From assembly GCF_011306175.1 (NCBI RefSeq), contig NZ_CP049914.1:372001-436000 (forward strand): a stretch of 64,000 bases of DNA, read 5' to 3'. The position numbers were made by a program, and so were the translations under genes. A model generated the notes under the pieces. It ran no database searches. It was not told the DNA's origin and was given only the letters and a program-made list of their open reading frames with translations. Position 1 is the first letter of the stretch. The number at the start of each line of letters is the position of its first letter. Positions 8,713-17,376 of the stretch are shown piece after piece. This DNA is from Vibrio sp. HDW18. Lineage in GTDB: Bacteria; Pseudomonadota; Gammaproteobacteria; Enterobacterales; Vibrionaceae.

Positions 8713-8750
8713 CCCAGCAAGGGTGATCAAATGGATCTCGCCTTGCTGGG
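8713..8750. terminator. Inverted repeat downstream of luxN
   Basis: CCCAGCAAGG (8713-8722) and CCTTGCTGGG (8741-8750) are perfect 10-bp arms around an 18-nt loop, just past the luxN stop. No clear T run follows on the minus strand, so this may be a weak terminator or a 3'-end stabilising hairpin. Confidence 0.45.
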
Positions 8751-8756
8751 ATCGTG

Positions 8757-11339
8757 TTAAGTTAGCGAAGATGTAAAAATCGATTGGTCTGCGCGAGGTG
8801 ACATTTTATCTGCCGGATCTTTATCGAGCCAATCCTTGAGCAATTCGTCTAGCGCTTGCAAGGAAGTGGGTTTTTCTAAGCGACCATCCATTAATTGGTT
8901 AATCATTTCTAGTTCACGTTCGCCTGACTCGCCCGATAAGGCAATAATTGGGGTGTCCGCTGAGTAAGATTTGATCACTCGACTGGCATCCAAACCATTC
9001 ATCACTGGCATTTGCACATCCATTAAGATCAAATCCACGGGATTCGCTTTAAATATATCGATCGCCTCTTGGCCGTTATTGGCTTGTAAACAGTTCATGC
9101 CCAGTCGCTGTAAATACATCTGTACTAGTGCTCGTTGTACTTGTTTATCGTCAACAATCAGCACGGTCGGAGCTTGGTGATCGATGGATGGCTGTGGTGG
9201 TTGGCGTTGTGCGTGATATTCATTTTTGGTGTGATTTGCTGGCCAATCTTTGCCATGCGAGCTACGTAACGACTCTATACTTGGAGCGTTGGGGACTATC
9301 GGGAAGAACAAATGAAATTCAGTAAACTCGCCCAGTTTCGACTTACATTCAACGCGCCCACCAAATGAGCGCATGACGCGCTGACAATAACCTAAGCCTA
9401 AGCCGCTGCCGCCTCTTTTTTGGTAAGAGAAAAAATCGTCGAAAATCTTATGCGAGATACTTTCGTCAATACCGGGGCCTGAATCTTTAAAGATCAATAT
9501 ATTCTCATAAGAGCCGATTTGCGTGGTGATCTCAATTTGACTGTTTGGATAAGCATCAAAATAATAGGTCGCGTTGCGTATCAGGTTGAAAATGACAAAA
9601 TTAAATAAAGTTTCATTCAGATTCGCGACAAAATCAGCCTGTTGTGGTAAATGAATTCGTTCAATAATCTGCTCATTTTCAAAACCGTAGCGGCTTACCG
9701 CTTGGCCGACCGCTTGATGAATTGATGTCATGGCAATCGGTTCATGCTCAGGTGAGCTATCACTGACTTCGCGCAAAATGATGTCAATCAGTTGCCGTCC
9801 ACGTTGAATAGCAATTAAGCCATTCTCAATATCCTGTTTGATTTGTGGAGTGGGAGCTTGATGATTGATGTGTTGCTTTACAATTTCAAAATGCAATTGT
9901 ACTTGTGCGAGCGGGTTACGCATTTCATGGGCAATCGAGTGAGCTAGCGCTCGACTTTGACGAATGCGTCGATCGGCTTCAATGGTGCTTTGCACTCGCG
10001 TCAATAAAGTTTGCAATGCAGAGATCTCTTCGTTAGAGAACATCTGATTGTTGATTTTATGCTGCGAGACCAATAAATGGGTGACCGACTTACCTTGGCC
10101 GAATAATGGCATGACTAAGGCGGTGTTGTTCGCGCTCATCTGGTCATATAACGCTTTGAGCGAGCCTTTAGTCGCCAGGTTGTAATCCAATTGCTGGGAA
10201 AGCTCATCAAACACCAACACCGATTGGCTCGATGACAGGTAGTTTTCATAGAAATTTTCATTGTTGTTGCTATTGACCAAGCGCAATTTGTCATCAGGAA
10301 TTTGCAGTAGGTTACCTAGGCGCTGCATCGCATCATCGATTGAGCGCTTGAACTCCTCTTCTAGCGCCAAAATTTGCTGTACTGGGGTTTGCTGATTGCG
10401 ATAGATAAACAGTGAGGCATAGCGGCTGACACGTTTGTAGAGTAGATCCCAAGTAATGCCAATCATGGCACAGATGGGCAGCACAACTAGCCACTGGTAG
10501 CTATCGGTGAGAGGAATGAAAATTGCGCCGAACGGTATGGCTAAAATTGCACAAGCTAATAGTGCATTAAGACCAAGGTAAGCAAGGTATTTGCCACTGT
10601 AAAAACGCGAGTTGAGTAGGGCGTAACCAACAAACATCATTTCACTGATCGAGAGTGCGGGAGGCAACCAAGTGAGTGAGAAATCGCCCATGAAATAGGT
10701 CATGCCAAGGTGAATAGCTGCGGTAGAGAGCATGAACACCAAGATGCCCAAAATCATGTAATTGGTTTTGGCTAGCATCAATTTACTGCCATTCGCGCGC
10801 ATTGCGACGAGATTCACCAGTGTCAGAACCACAAAACTGAGCAGCCCAATAAAGAAGAATGGCGTATGTGGACCAAATTCGATAACGAATTGACTTGGGC
10901 CGCTAATTTCAACATGTTCAACGGTTAAACCTGGCGTGAAATTGATATATAACGAATAGATGGAGAGGCTGACAAAAATCGCTTGTTGCCATCGATAAAC
11001 CTGACTATTACGTTGCTCGGCCGCAAGTTGGCATGAGAAGTAGTAAGCAAACGCAAACGCAAAGAAAGAAGCAAGATTGGCAAATTTGGCGGCGAATATA
11101 CCAGCCGCCGCCCCTAACTCGGGCAGCAAATCGGTATGAAAATAGGCGTTACTGGCGATCCACGCGACAATACACACGGAATAAGCGATGTAAGGCAGAT
11201 TGTGCGTGCCAATGATCGCTTCATTTTTTTGCTTAAGGCGATAGCAATAGTAGATTAGCCACACTGCGACGATGGCAACGGTAGCCAAAAGGGTGATGGC
11301 TTTGGCATAGATAAGCGCCTCTAAACGGAGATTAAACAT
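8757..11339 (-). CDS. luxN: LuxN-type quorum-sensing hybrid histidine kinase
   Basis: LuxN is the inner-membrane receptor for the acyl-homoserine lactone made by LuxM. At low cell density it phosphorylates the LuxU-LuxO relay; bound autoinducer turns it into a phosphatase. The 860 residues align by eye with V. harveyi LuxN over their whole length. Residues 1-300 hold about nine membrane helices. The H-box SIAHEMRNPLAQ places the phosphorylated His at 471, the same number as in V. harveyi. The kinase domain has NLIRNA, DSGPGID and GGSGLGLG. A receiver domain (about 725-840) has the phospho-acceptor Asp774 in LILMDVQMP. The ATG lies one base after the luxM stop, so the two are surely co-transcribed. 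CqsS and LuxQ were considered and do not fit the N-terminus. Confidence 0.95.
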   Translation of the reverse strand: MFNLRLEALIYAKAITLLATVAIVAVWLIYYCYRLKQKNEAIIGTHNLPYIAYSVCIVAWIASNAYFHTDLLPELGAAAGIFAAKFANLASFFAFAFAYYFSCQLAAEQRNSQVYRWQQAIFVSLSIYSLYINFTPGLTVEHVEISGPSQFVIEFGPHTPFFFIGLLSFVVLTLVNLVAMRANGSKLMLAKTNYMILGILVFMLSTAAIHLGMTYFMGDFSLTWLPPALSISEMMFVGYALLNSRFYSGKYLAYLGLNALLACAILAIPFGAIFIPLTDSYQWLVVLPICAMIGITWDLLYKRVSRYASLFIYRNQQTPVQQILALEEEFKRSIDDAMQRLGNLLQIPDDKLRLVNSNNNENFYENYLSSSQSVLVFDELSQQLDYNLATKGSLKALYDQMSANNTALVMPLFGQGKSVTHLLVSQHKINNQMFSNEEISALQTLLTRVQSTIEADRRIRQSRALAHSIAHEMRNPLAQVQLHFEIVKQHINHQAPTPQIKQDIENGLIAIQRGRQLIDIILREVSDSSPEHEPIAMTSIHQAVGQAVSRYGFENEQIIERIHLPQQADFVANLNETLFNFVIFNLIRNATYYFDAYPNSQIEITTQIGSYENILIFKDSGPGIDESISHKIFDDFFSYQKRGGSGLGLGYCQRVMRSFGGRVECKSKLGEFTEFHLFFPIVPNAPSIESLRSSHGKDWPANHTKNEYHAQRQPPQPSIDHQAPTVLIVDDKQVQRALVQMYLQRLGMNCLQANNGQEAIDIFKANPVDLILMDVQMPVMNGLDASRVIKSYSADTPIIALSGESGERELEMINQLMDGRLEKPTSLQALDELLKDWLDKDPADKMSPRADQSIFTSSLT

Positions 11340-11340
11340 G

Positions 11341-12531
11341 TTATCCCTTGGCTAGTGATGGGTGTTTTTTATGTTCACGAATGGCGCGTTTATATTGGCC
11401 AAAATCGATTTGACTAAAGACGTTCGCCATCATGGCAAAATTCCACAAGCCACGATAAGTTTGCTTACCATTGTCATTTAAGTCACAATACCCAACGTGG
11501 AAATAGGCTTTGGGATCAATGGTTTGATAAAAATTTAGCATAAAAGGTTGTTCGATAATCGTGAGGCCAATTTTATACCCCATCTGATGTAATAGATTCA
11601 TAAGTTCTTTTTGGGCTAGATAGAGAAAATAGAGTTTTTGTTGCGTATTACCACTAACCGTTAACCGTAGCACTTCACAGACTGCGTGTTGTTCAGATAA
11701 CCGTAATTGGAATTGCTGATCAAATTGCGGCAGAGAATAGCATGTGGGTAGGCTGGGAGGGGAGAAGATTTGTAAACGGGCCAACTCATCATAAGCGTGA
11801 TCGGGTAAACAGTATTGCCACTGTTGGTGGCTAAAGGGCGTCGCGTAACTTAACCACTGGTGATTGATTGACCAATCTTGGATCAACATCGAAGCGACTA
11901 AGGTGGGAAATGTTGTATCCTCAGGATGCTTGAGCAAAATGAAATGCTGTCCAGCCGCTGATAGTGACAACAATGGTAGCATCTCATACCATTTTTCACC
12001 TTGTATCAAAACGTCAAGATTACTCAGTACAATCGCATCACTGAGCGACATGCCTTGCGGATGGCTGGGTGTTTGTACTAAAAGTTCAGATTGTTCAATG
12101 TGCTTAATCACTCCCCCATAGTACGCATCATCGTTGGCTGGCAGATCCACTTGTAACGGGGAGCTCGCATCAATCGGGTATTTGGCTTTGATGGCTGCAA
12201 TCTCGCATTGACACCAAAATTCCAGCCAATGAACATAACACTGACTTGCCGCTTTTTCGATTGCAGCCCATTCAACGGATGCCGTGTATGGACAACGTTG
12301 CATGAGATCGCGGTAGTCGATCAAGGTAAATAAAATCGACCAACTTTGCCGTTGTCGATCTGGAAACAGTGCAACCAATTGCTCAATACGGTAGTTGGTC
12401 ACGGTTTGAAAAAGTGCACGACGCTCTGATGTGGAGTAGCTTTCAATGACCGAGTCAATCAATATCCGTTGTTGTTGCTCGATAGGCAGAGAGTTTACAG
12501 ACAGATCTGCTAAATATGATTTTAATTTCAT
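11341..12531 (-). CDS. luxM: LuxM-family acyl-homoserine-lactone synthase
   Basis: LuxM makes an acyl-homoserine-lactone autoinducer from S-adenosylmethionine and an acyl donor. It is unrelated to LuxI and belongs to the LuxM/VanM/AinS group found in vibrios. The 396-residue product begins MKLKSYLADLSVNSLPIEQQ and continues with RIEQLVALFPDRQRQSWSIL, both close to V. harveyi LuxM as I recall it (399 residues). The C-terminal half includes KLYFLYLAQKELMNLLHQMG and DPKAYFHVGYCDLND. It is upstream of luxN and one base from it. V. harveyi LuxM makes N-(3-hydroxybutanoyl)-homoserine lactone; acyl chain length differs between species and cannot be predicted here. The promoter should lie in 12532-12640. 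Confidence 0.94.
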   Translation of the reverse strand: MKLKSYLADLSVNSLPIEQQQRILIDSVIESYSTSERRALFQTVTNYRIEQLVALFPDRQRQSWSILFTLIDYRDLMQRCPYTASVEWAAIEKAASQCYVHWLEFWCQCEIAAIKAKYPIDASSPLQVDLPANDDAYYGGVIKHIEQSELLVQTPSHPQGMSLSDAIVLSNLDVLIQGEKWYEMLPLLSLSAAGQHFILLKHPEDTTFPTLVASMLIQDWSINHQWLSYATPFSHQQWQYCLPDHAYDELARLQIFSPPSLPTCYSLPQFDQQFQLRLSEQHAVCEVLRLTVSGNTQQKLYFLYLAQKELMNLLHQMGYKIGLTIIEQPFMLNFYQTIDPKAYFHVGYCDLNDNGKQTYRGLWNFAMMANVFSQIDFGQYKRAIREHKKHPSLAKG

Positions 12532-12640
12532 GGGGTTAACCTAGCCTGGTTATATTATCCATTTAACTTATCAACTTACGGGTTATCTGTCATGCTCAGA
12601 GATGGGTTATTGAGAGTTGAATATCGACTTTCAAATACAA

Positions 12641-12670
12641 TAAAGCCAATCGTATTGACGATTGGCTTTA
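12641..12670 (-). terminator. Terminator of the dmsABC operon
   Basis: TAAAGCCAATCG and CGATTGGCTTTA form a 12-bp perfect stem with a 6-nt loop, 22 bp beyond the dmsC stop. It insulates dmsABC from luxMN, which lies on the same strand. Confidence 0.75.
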
Positions 12671-12692
12671 TACTTCCCGCGCCGCAAATCGA

Positions 12693-13538
12693 TCAGAGGC
12701 CGGATGTCATATGTAGGCTGTAAAACAGACCTCGACCGACTAACTCAGACGCTATAATGAACCCTAAAGCGACACCTAGATTTATCGGGTTGAGCTTGGA
12801 TCGGTTGATCATAGGTAGCACCCAAATCAGCAAGCCGCTCATCAATAGCGCAATTTGCACGCTGAGATAAGTCGCTAGCCGATCGACTAAGGTGGCTGCC
12901 TGTACTACCGAGTTGTGAATTTCGCCAATCAAATGGGCTTTTCCTATGGTGACGATGATACTTGCTGCAACCAATATTATTGCTAGCATGACGATATTAC
13001 GATCTAGGCTAAAGCGTGAGTCTTTGGCTGATACCAGGATCCACTGCCCAAGAAGTAAGCCTGCTAGCAAAATGGTCATCACAAAACTCAGTGGTGTGTA
13101 GGCATTAAACCAAGTTGGTACGGTATTGATCATATACACTTTGATCATCGAGTACATAAACAGAATACCGAGTACCATTGCTACGATCATCAGCAGTTTT
13201 TGAATAACCATGCCGCCTTTTTTCAGTGCTGAAAGTAGCCACTGTAAACCACCGACCGCAAAAAAAGCTGCACCAAATAAGACTTCATTAGAAAGCCAAG
13301 CGCTGCCGATTTTATTGAACGCATTTAAGGCTCGTAATGGTGAGCCAAGATGCGTGGTTGAGAATAGAAAACCAAGTCCCATGATAGCCCATAAGACAAA
13401 CATCGGTAGCCTGTAGCGATACAGTTGTTGAGCATCGAATTTCATGACGAGCGCATGAGCGCTAACCAGCAAGTAACCACCGACTGCGGTTTGCGCCAAT
13501 ACTGTAAAGAAGATCAAAGAATACTCATGGAAAATCAT
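12693..13538 (-). CDS. dmsC: DMSO reductase membrane anchor subunit
   Basis: DmsC anchors the DmsAB dimer in the inner membrane and takes electrons from menaquinol. The 281 residues contain about eight hydrophobic helices, as in the DmsC family, starting with FHEYSLIFFTVLAQTAVGGYLLVSAH. I place the start at 13538, where AGGAGGT lies about 8 bases upstream and the ATG follows the dmsB stop by one base. An in-frame start 19 codons earlier would overlap dmsB and lacks a site. Third and last gene of dmsABC. Confidence 0.88.
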   Translation of the reverse strand: MIFHEYSLIFFTVLAQTAVGGYLLVSAHALVMKFDAQQLYRYRLPMFVLWAIMGLGFLFSTTHLGSPLRALNAFNKIGSAWLSNEVLFGAAFFAVGGLQWLLSALKKGGMVIQKLLMIVAMVLGILFMYSMIKVYMINTVPTWFNAYTPLSFVMTILLAGLLLGQWILVSAKDSRFSLDRNIVMLAIILVAASIIVTIGKAHLIGEIHNSVVQAATLVDRLATYLSVQIALLMSGLLIWVLPMINRSKLNPINLGVALGFIIASELVGRGLFYSLHMTSGL

Positions 13539-13539
13539 C

Positions 13540-14160
13540 TTACACCTCCTTTGGGTTGGCAAGAAAACCGCTGGTGTCACCAGTTGGTTTCGCATTTTTA
13601 TTAAGTTTAATCACAATGTTTGGTAGGGTTAAACGGGATGATGGTAGGGGAGCAACATCGGCATTAATACCGTATTTATCGCGTAATTGGCCAATTTCAC
13701 CAAACTCAAGTGCCCGCAATGGACAAGATTCGACACACATCGGCTGTTTGCCTTCAGCAACTCGAGCATAACAGCCATCACACTTGGTCATGTGGCCTTT
13801 TTGCTTGTTAAACTGTGGCGCACCATAAGGGCAGGCATTGGCGCAGTGCTGACAGCCGATACATACTGCTTCATCAACCACTACCAAGCCATCTTCTTGG
13901 CGTTTGTGCATCGCACCCGATGGGCAAACTTTGACACAAGCCGGATTTGAGCAGTGGTTACACGCGATGGATAAGTAATAAGAGAAAACACCGTTTTGAA
14001 TCCAAGTATCACCATCTTGCACAAAGCCACCACCTGCGTATTCATATACACGTCGATAGTTACGTTTGATGTCTAAGTCTCGATAATCTTTACAAGCAAG
14101 CTGGCAAGTTTTACAACCTGTGCATTTACTTGAATCGATGTAAAAGCCGTATTGTTTCAT
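13540..14160 (-). CDS. dmsB: DMSO reductase iron-sulfur subunit
   Basis: DmsB carries electrons from DmsC to the catalytic subunit through four [4Fe-4S] clusters. The 206 residues show the four ferredoxin-like cysteine groups of this family in order: CTGCKTCQLAC, CNHCSNPACVKVCP, CIGCQHCANACP and CDGCYARVAEGKQPMC...CP. The N-terminus MKQYGFYIDSSKCTGC is characteristic. It has no signal of its own and would be exported in complex with the Tat-targeted DmsA. It lies 11 bp downstream of dmsA and one base before dmsC. Confidence 0.93.
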   Translation of the reverse strand: MKQYGFYIDSSKCTGCKTCQLACKDYRDLDIKRNYRRVYEYAGGGFVQDGDTWIQNGVFSYYLSIACNHCSNPACVKVCPSGAMHKRQEDGLVVVDEAVCIGCQHCANACPYGAPQFNKQKGHMTKCDGCYARVAEGKQPMCVESCPLRALEFGEIGQLRDKYGINADVAPLPSSRLTLPNIVIKLNKNAKPTGDTSGFLANPKEV

Positions 14161-14171
14161 TGCAACCTACC

Positions 14172-16610
14172 TTATGCTTTAACTGCTTTGATTTGAACTA
14201 GGTTTGAATGCTGAGGGTTACCCTTAGCAAGTGGACTTGGACGCTGGGTGGTTAACACGTTAATTGAGCCTGCATGGTCAATCTTCTGGCCATCTGGAGC
14301 GTACCAAGCACCTTCTCCAAGTGCGACAACTCGTGGCAAAATACGTGGGGTTACTTTGGCGTGAATGCGCACTTCGCCTCGATCATTAAAGATGCTCACT
14401 AAATCACCATTTTTGATCCCGCGCTCCTCGGCATCAATTGGGTTGATCCACACTTCTTGCCGAGCGGCAGCTTTAATTTCTGCTACGTTGCCGTAAGTTG
14501 AATGGCAGCGCGCTTTGTAGTGGAAGCCGGTCAGCTGTAACGGATATTGACTGGTTAATGGATCATTATGGCCTTCAAACGAATCGACGTAGATTGGTAG
14601 CGGATGGATCACCTCGCCTTCTTTGAGTTGCCAAGTCGCTGCGATTTCGGCTAATTGCTCAGAGTAAATTTCAATCTTACCACTTGGCGTTTTCAATGGA
14701 TTAGCCACTGGATCTTTGCGGAAGTCTTCATAAGCAATGTAATCGCGCTGATATTGACGCTTATAAATACCCAGCTCTTTCATCTGCTCGAAGGTTGGCA
14801 GCGATGGGTCCTGCTTGCGAGTTTCTGCATACAGATGCTCAACCCACTGCTCTTGGGTACGACCTTCAGTAAACGCTTGTTCAACCCCCATACGTTTAGC
14901 CAGCTCACTACATATTTCATAAATGCCTTTAGCTTCAAACTGTGGTTCAATCGCTTTTTGCGCATAGATAAAGTAGGGCGCGTTAGCCGCTTTGCCATCC
15001 ATTGCCCAATCATCTTGTTCAGAGGTGGTGAGGTCTGGCAAGATAATATCCGCGTATTTGGCCGATGAGGTCATATGGTTATCAATCACCACGATCATTT
15101 CGCATGCGCTGTCATCTTGTAGAATCTCGTGCGTACGGTTGATATCAGAGTGCTGATTGATCAGACAATTACCCGCATAGTTCCAAATCATTTTAATTGG
15201 ATTTTTCAGTCGCTCGGCACCTTGTACGCCATCAGTTTTATCGGTCATTTCATGATGACGGTAGATAGCATCGGTCCAGAGGAACATTGAAATTGAGGTT
15301 TTCACTGGGTTAGGGATAGTTGGGAAGCGTACAAATGGAATATTGATATCACTTTCACGTGCACCTGTTGAGCCACCGGCTACACCGACAGAACCGGTGA
15401 GCAGTGACAGCATGGCGATTGCACGACAAGCCAATTCACCGTTAGCCGTACGTTGTAACCCCCAACCTTGATGAATAGCACACGGCTTATTGGTGCCCAT
15501 TTCACGAGCCAGTTTAATAATCGTATCTACAGGGATCCCAGTAATTTTGGCCGCCCATTGTGGCGTTTTAACCACACCATCATCACCGAGACCTAGAATA
15601 TACGATTTATAATCGCTGTTTTTAGGTGCAGACGCTGGAAGGGTTTTTTCATCGTAACCGACACAATACTGATCAAGGAATGCTTGATCGACCAAATTTT
15701 CAGTGATCATGACATAAGCTAGACCAGCCACTAATGCCGCATCGGTTGACGGGCGGATTGGAATCCATTGATCTTCACGCCCACCGGCAGTATCGGTATA
15801 GCGCGGATCGATGATGATGGTTTTGGCGTTAGACTTATTTTTACTCTCAACATAGTGGTGGATTAGGCCACCACCGGACATGCGAGTTTCTGCAGGGTTG
15901 TTGCCAAATTGTACGTTTAATTTGGTATTGGCTAAGTCTGAGAATGAGTTATTGTTGGCCCAGCCACCATAGGTGTAACTTAAGCCTTTAGCAATTTGTG
16001 CTGTTGAATAATCACCATAATGGTTAAGGTAGCCACCACATAGGTTCATTAAACGTGCAATCAAAGTAGAAGCGGGTGGCCAAGATTTAGTAACCGTACC
16101 ACCTAAAGTTCCTGTGCCGTAATTGAGATAGATTGCATCGTTACCATGATCTTCGATCAGGCGCTGCATTGTGGTGGCAATTTCATCATAGGCTTCTTGC
16201 CAACTGATCCGCTTGAATTTACCTTCGCCACGTTGTCCGACACGTTTCATCGGATATTTTAGTCGATCAGGATTATAAACACGGCGGCGCATCGAACGAC
16301 CGCGTAAACAAGCTCGAACTTGTGGGCTAGCACCGTAAACATCACTACCCGTGTTGTCGGTCTCTACGTATTTGATTTCACCATTTTGTACATGCATACG
16401 TAATGGGCAGCGAGATCCACAGTTAACCGTACAGGCACTCCAAACGATTTTTTCATCACTTTGTTTTGCCGTCGCTGCGACTACAGGTTTAGAGGTAAAA
16501 GGTAAGCTGATAGTGCTTGCTAATGCGGCTGCGCCACCAACGGCTGAAGAGGCTTTGATAAACCCTCGACGAGTCAGGCTCATCACGCCAAATTGTGGTT
16601 TATTCTTCAT
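14172..16610 (-). CDS. dmsA: DMSO reductase molybdopterin catalytic subunit
   Basis: DmsA is the molybdenum (bis-MGD) catalytic subunit that reduces dimethyl sulfoxide or related S-/N-oxides in anaerobic respiration. The 812 residues start with a Tat leader (SLTRRGFIK, twin arginine at 14-15, then a long Ala/Gly stretch). A cysteine motif for one [4Fe-4S] cluster follows: Cys60, Cys64, Cys68 and Cys101 (CTVNCGSRCPL...RACLRGRS). Later blocks such as NNPAETRMSGGG and VIDNHMTSSAKYADIILPD are typical of the DmsA/YnfE branch. With dmsB and dmsC it forms a full operon; a matching TorD/DmsD chaperone is encoded divergently. A perfect FNR box 80 bp upstream implies anaerobic induction. The true substrate could also be TMAO or another oxide. 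Confidence 0.92.
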   Translation of the reverse strand: MKNKPQFGVMSLTRRGFIKASSAVGGAAALASTISLPFTSKPVVAATAKQSDEKIVWSACTVNCGSRCPLRMHVQNGEIKYVETDNTGSDVYGASPQVRACLRGRSMRRRVYNPDRLKYPMKRVGQRGEGKFKRISWQEAYDEIATTMQRLIEDHGNDAIYLNYGTGTLGGTVTKSWPPASTLIARLMNLCGGYLNHYGDYSTAQIAKGLSYTYGGWANNNSFSDLANTKLNVQFGNNPAETRMSGGGLIHHYVESKNKSNAKTIIIDPRYTDTAGGREDQWIPIRPSTDAALVAGLAYVMITENLVDQAFLDQYCVGYDEKTLPASAPKNSDYKSYILGLGDDGVVKTPQWAAKITGIPVDTIIKLAREMGTNKPCAIHQGWGLQRTANGELACRAIAMLSLLTGSVGVAGGSTGARESDINIPFVRFPTIPNPVKTSISMFLWTDAIYRHHEMTDKTDGVQGAERLKNPIKMIWNYAGNCLINQHSDINRTHEILQDDSACEMIVVIDNHMTSSAKYADIILPDLTTSEQDDWAMDGKAANAPYFIYAQKAIEPQFEAKGIYEICSELAKRMGVEQAFTEGRTQEQWVEHLYAETRKQDPSLPTFEQMKELGIYKRQYQRDYIAYEDFRKDPVANPLKTPSGKIEIYSEQLAEIAATWQLKEGEVIHPLPIYVDSFEGHNDPLTSQYPLQLTGFHYKARCHSTYGNVAEIKAAARQEVWINPIDAEERGIKNGDLVSIFNDRGEVRIHAKVTPRILPRVVALGEGAWYAPDGQKIDHAGSINVLTTQRPSPLAKGNPQHSNLVQIKAVKA

Positions 16611-16690
16611 ACATAAATGCCTTTTATATTGATAACGGATAATACTTTATAGTTAGTTGGCTTTTTAATGTATCAAGGAGTGAGTTTCAT

Positions 16691-16704
16691 TTGATCGAAA
16701 TCAA
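16691..16704. promoter_or_regulatory. FNR binding site in the dms divergent promoter region
   Basis: TTGATCGAAATCAA matches the FNR consensus TTGAT-N4-ATCAA exactly. It lies 80 bp before dmsA and 90 bp before the divergent chaperone gene, so it could activate both under low oxygen. Confidence 0.82.
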
Positions 16705-16726
16705 AAGACAATGTCATATAAGTTTT

Positions 16727-16767
16727 AATTGATATTTTATAATTCATTTAAGAGTAAAATATCAATT
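16727..16767. repeat. 13-bp perfect inverted repeat before the chaperone gene
   Basis: AATTGATATTTTA (16727-16739) and TAAAATATCAATT (16755-16767) are exact inverted copies with a 15-bp spacer, ending 27 bp before the chaperone ATG. It may be an operator or an RNA hairpin in the leader. The arms contain TTGAT and ATCAA half-sites, but the spacing is wrong for one FNR dimer. Confidence 0.6.
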
Positions 16768-16794
16768 GAATTATCTTTCTGAAGAATACCAACA

Positions 16795-17376
16795 ATGAAA
16801 ATAATAATGATTATCGATAGCGCTAAATTATTAGGCATATTGTTCCATAATAAAAAAAATAAATTAGAGATAGTCGAAATTGTGAGTGTCTTATGTCGCG
16901 AACGAGTACTTAATCAACCAACGTTGCAGGCATTATTAGTATCAGATGAAGAAATTTTGAGCACCGATTTTACGGAATTATTTGAAGGGATTGGTGATAT
17001 GCAGGCACCACCTTGGGGCTCGGTGTACTTGGATCGAGAGCGAGTTTTATTTGGTGATTCGACAGTTGCATATCGTCAGTTTCTCGATCGTCATGGGATC
17101 GAATTGAACACTGGGTTGAGAGAGCCTGAAGATCAATTTGGATTAATGTTATTAGCATTGGCATATTTATTAGAGAGCGATAAGGTGCATGCTGCATATG
17201 AATTGTTGGAATGTCATTTCTTACCGTGGGCAATTGTTTATTTACAACGATTGGAAGACATATCACATAATAAATTTTATCGCTATTTAGCAGCAGATGT
17301 TATGGCATGGCTAAATGCCCTAATTTTAGATTTAAAGTTAAATGTTGTGGAAAAGAAAATTTATATTGATGGTTAA
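16795..17376 (+). CDS. TorD/DmsD-family molybdoenzyme chaperone
   Basis: This 193-residue cytosolic chaperone is of the TorD/DmsD/NarJ type. Such proteins bind the Tat leader of a molybdoenzyme and hold it until its cofactor is inserted. Family signatures are PPWGSVYLDRERVLFG and EPEDQFGLMLLALAYLLE, followed by HFLPWAIVYLQRLE. The usual ExPEDH motif reads EPEDQ here, a His-to-Gln change. Divergent from dmsA, so its client is most likely DmsA. It overlaps the next gene by 8 bases (ATGGTTAA), implying coupled translation. No strong ribosome-binding site precedes the chosen ATG; an in-frame ATG lies four codons on. Confidence 0.87.
   Translation: MKIIMIIDSAKLLGILFHNKKNKLEIVEIVSVLCRERVLNQPTLQALLVSDEEILSTDFTELFEGIGDMQAPPWGSVYLDRERVLFGDSTVAYRQFLDRHGIELNTGLREPEDQFGLMLLALAYLLESDKVHAAYELLECHFLPWAIVYLQRLEDISHNKFYRYLAADVMAWLNALILDLKLNVVEKKIYIDG

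Noticed and set aside
8757..11339. LuxN candidate as CqsS or LuxQ
   Set aside because: CqsS is shorter with a different N-terminus and six helices; LuxQ has a periplasmic LuxP-binding domain. Sequence and the luxM neighbour fit LuxN throughout.
14172..16610. The molybdoenzyme as TorA or BisC
   Set aside because: TorA has no DmsB/DmsC-type partners and lacks the N-terminal cysteine motif seen here. The full dmsABC order supports DmsA.
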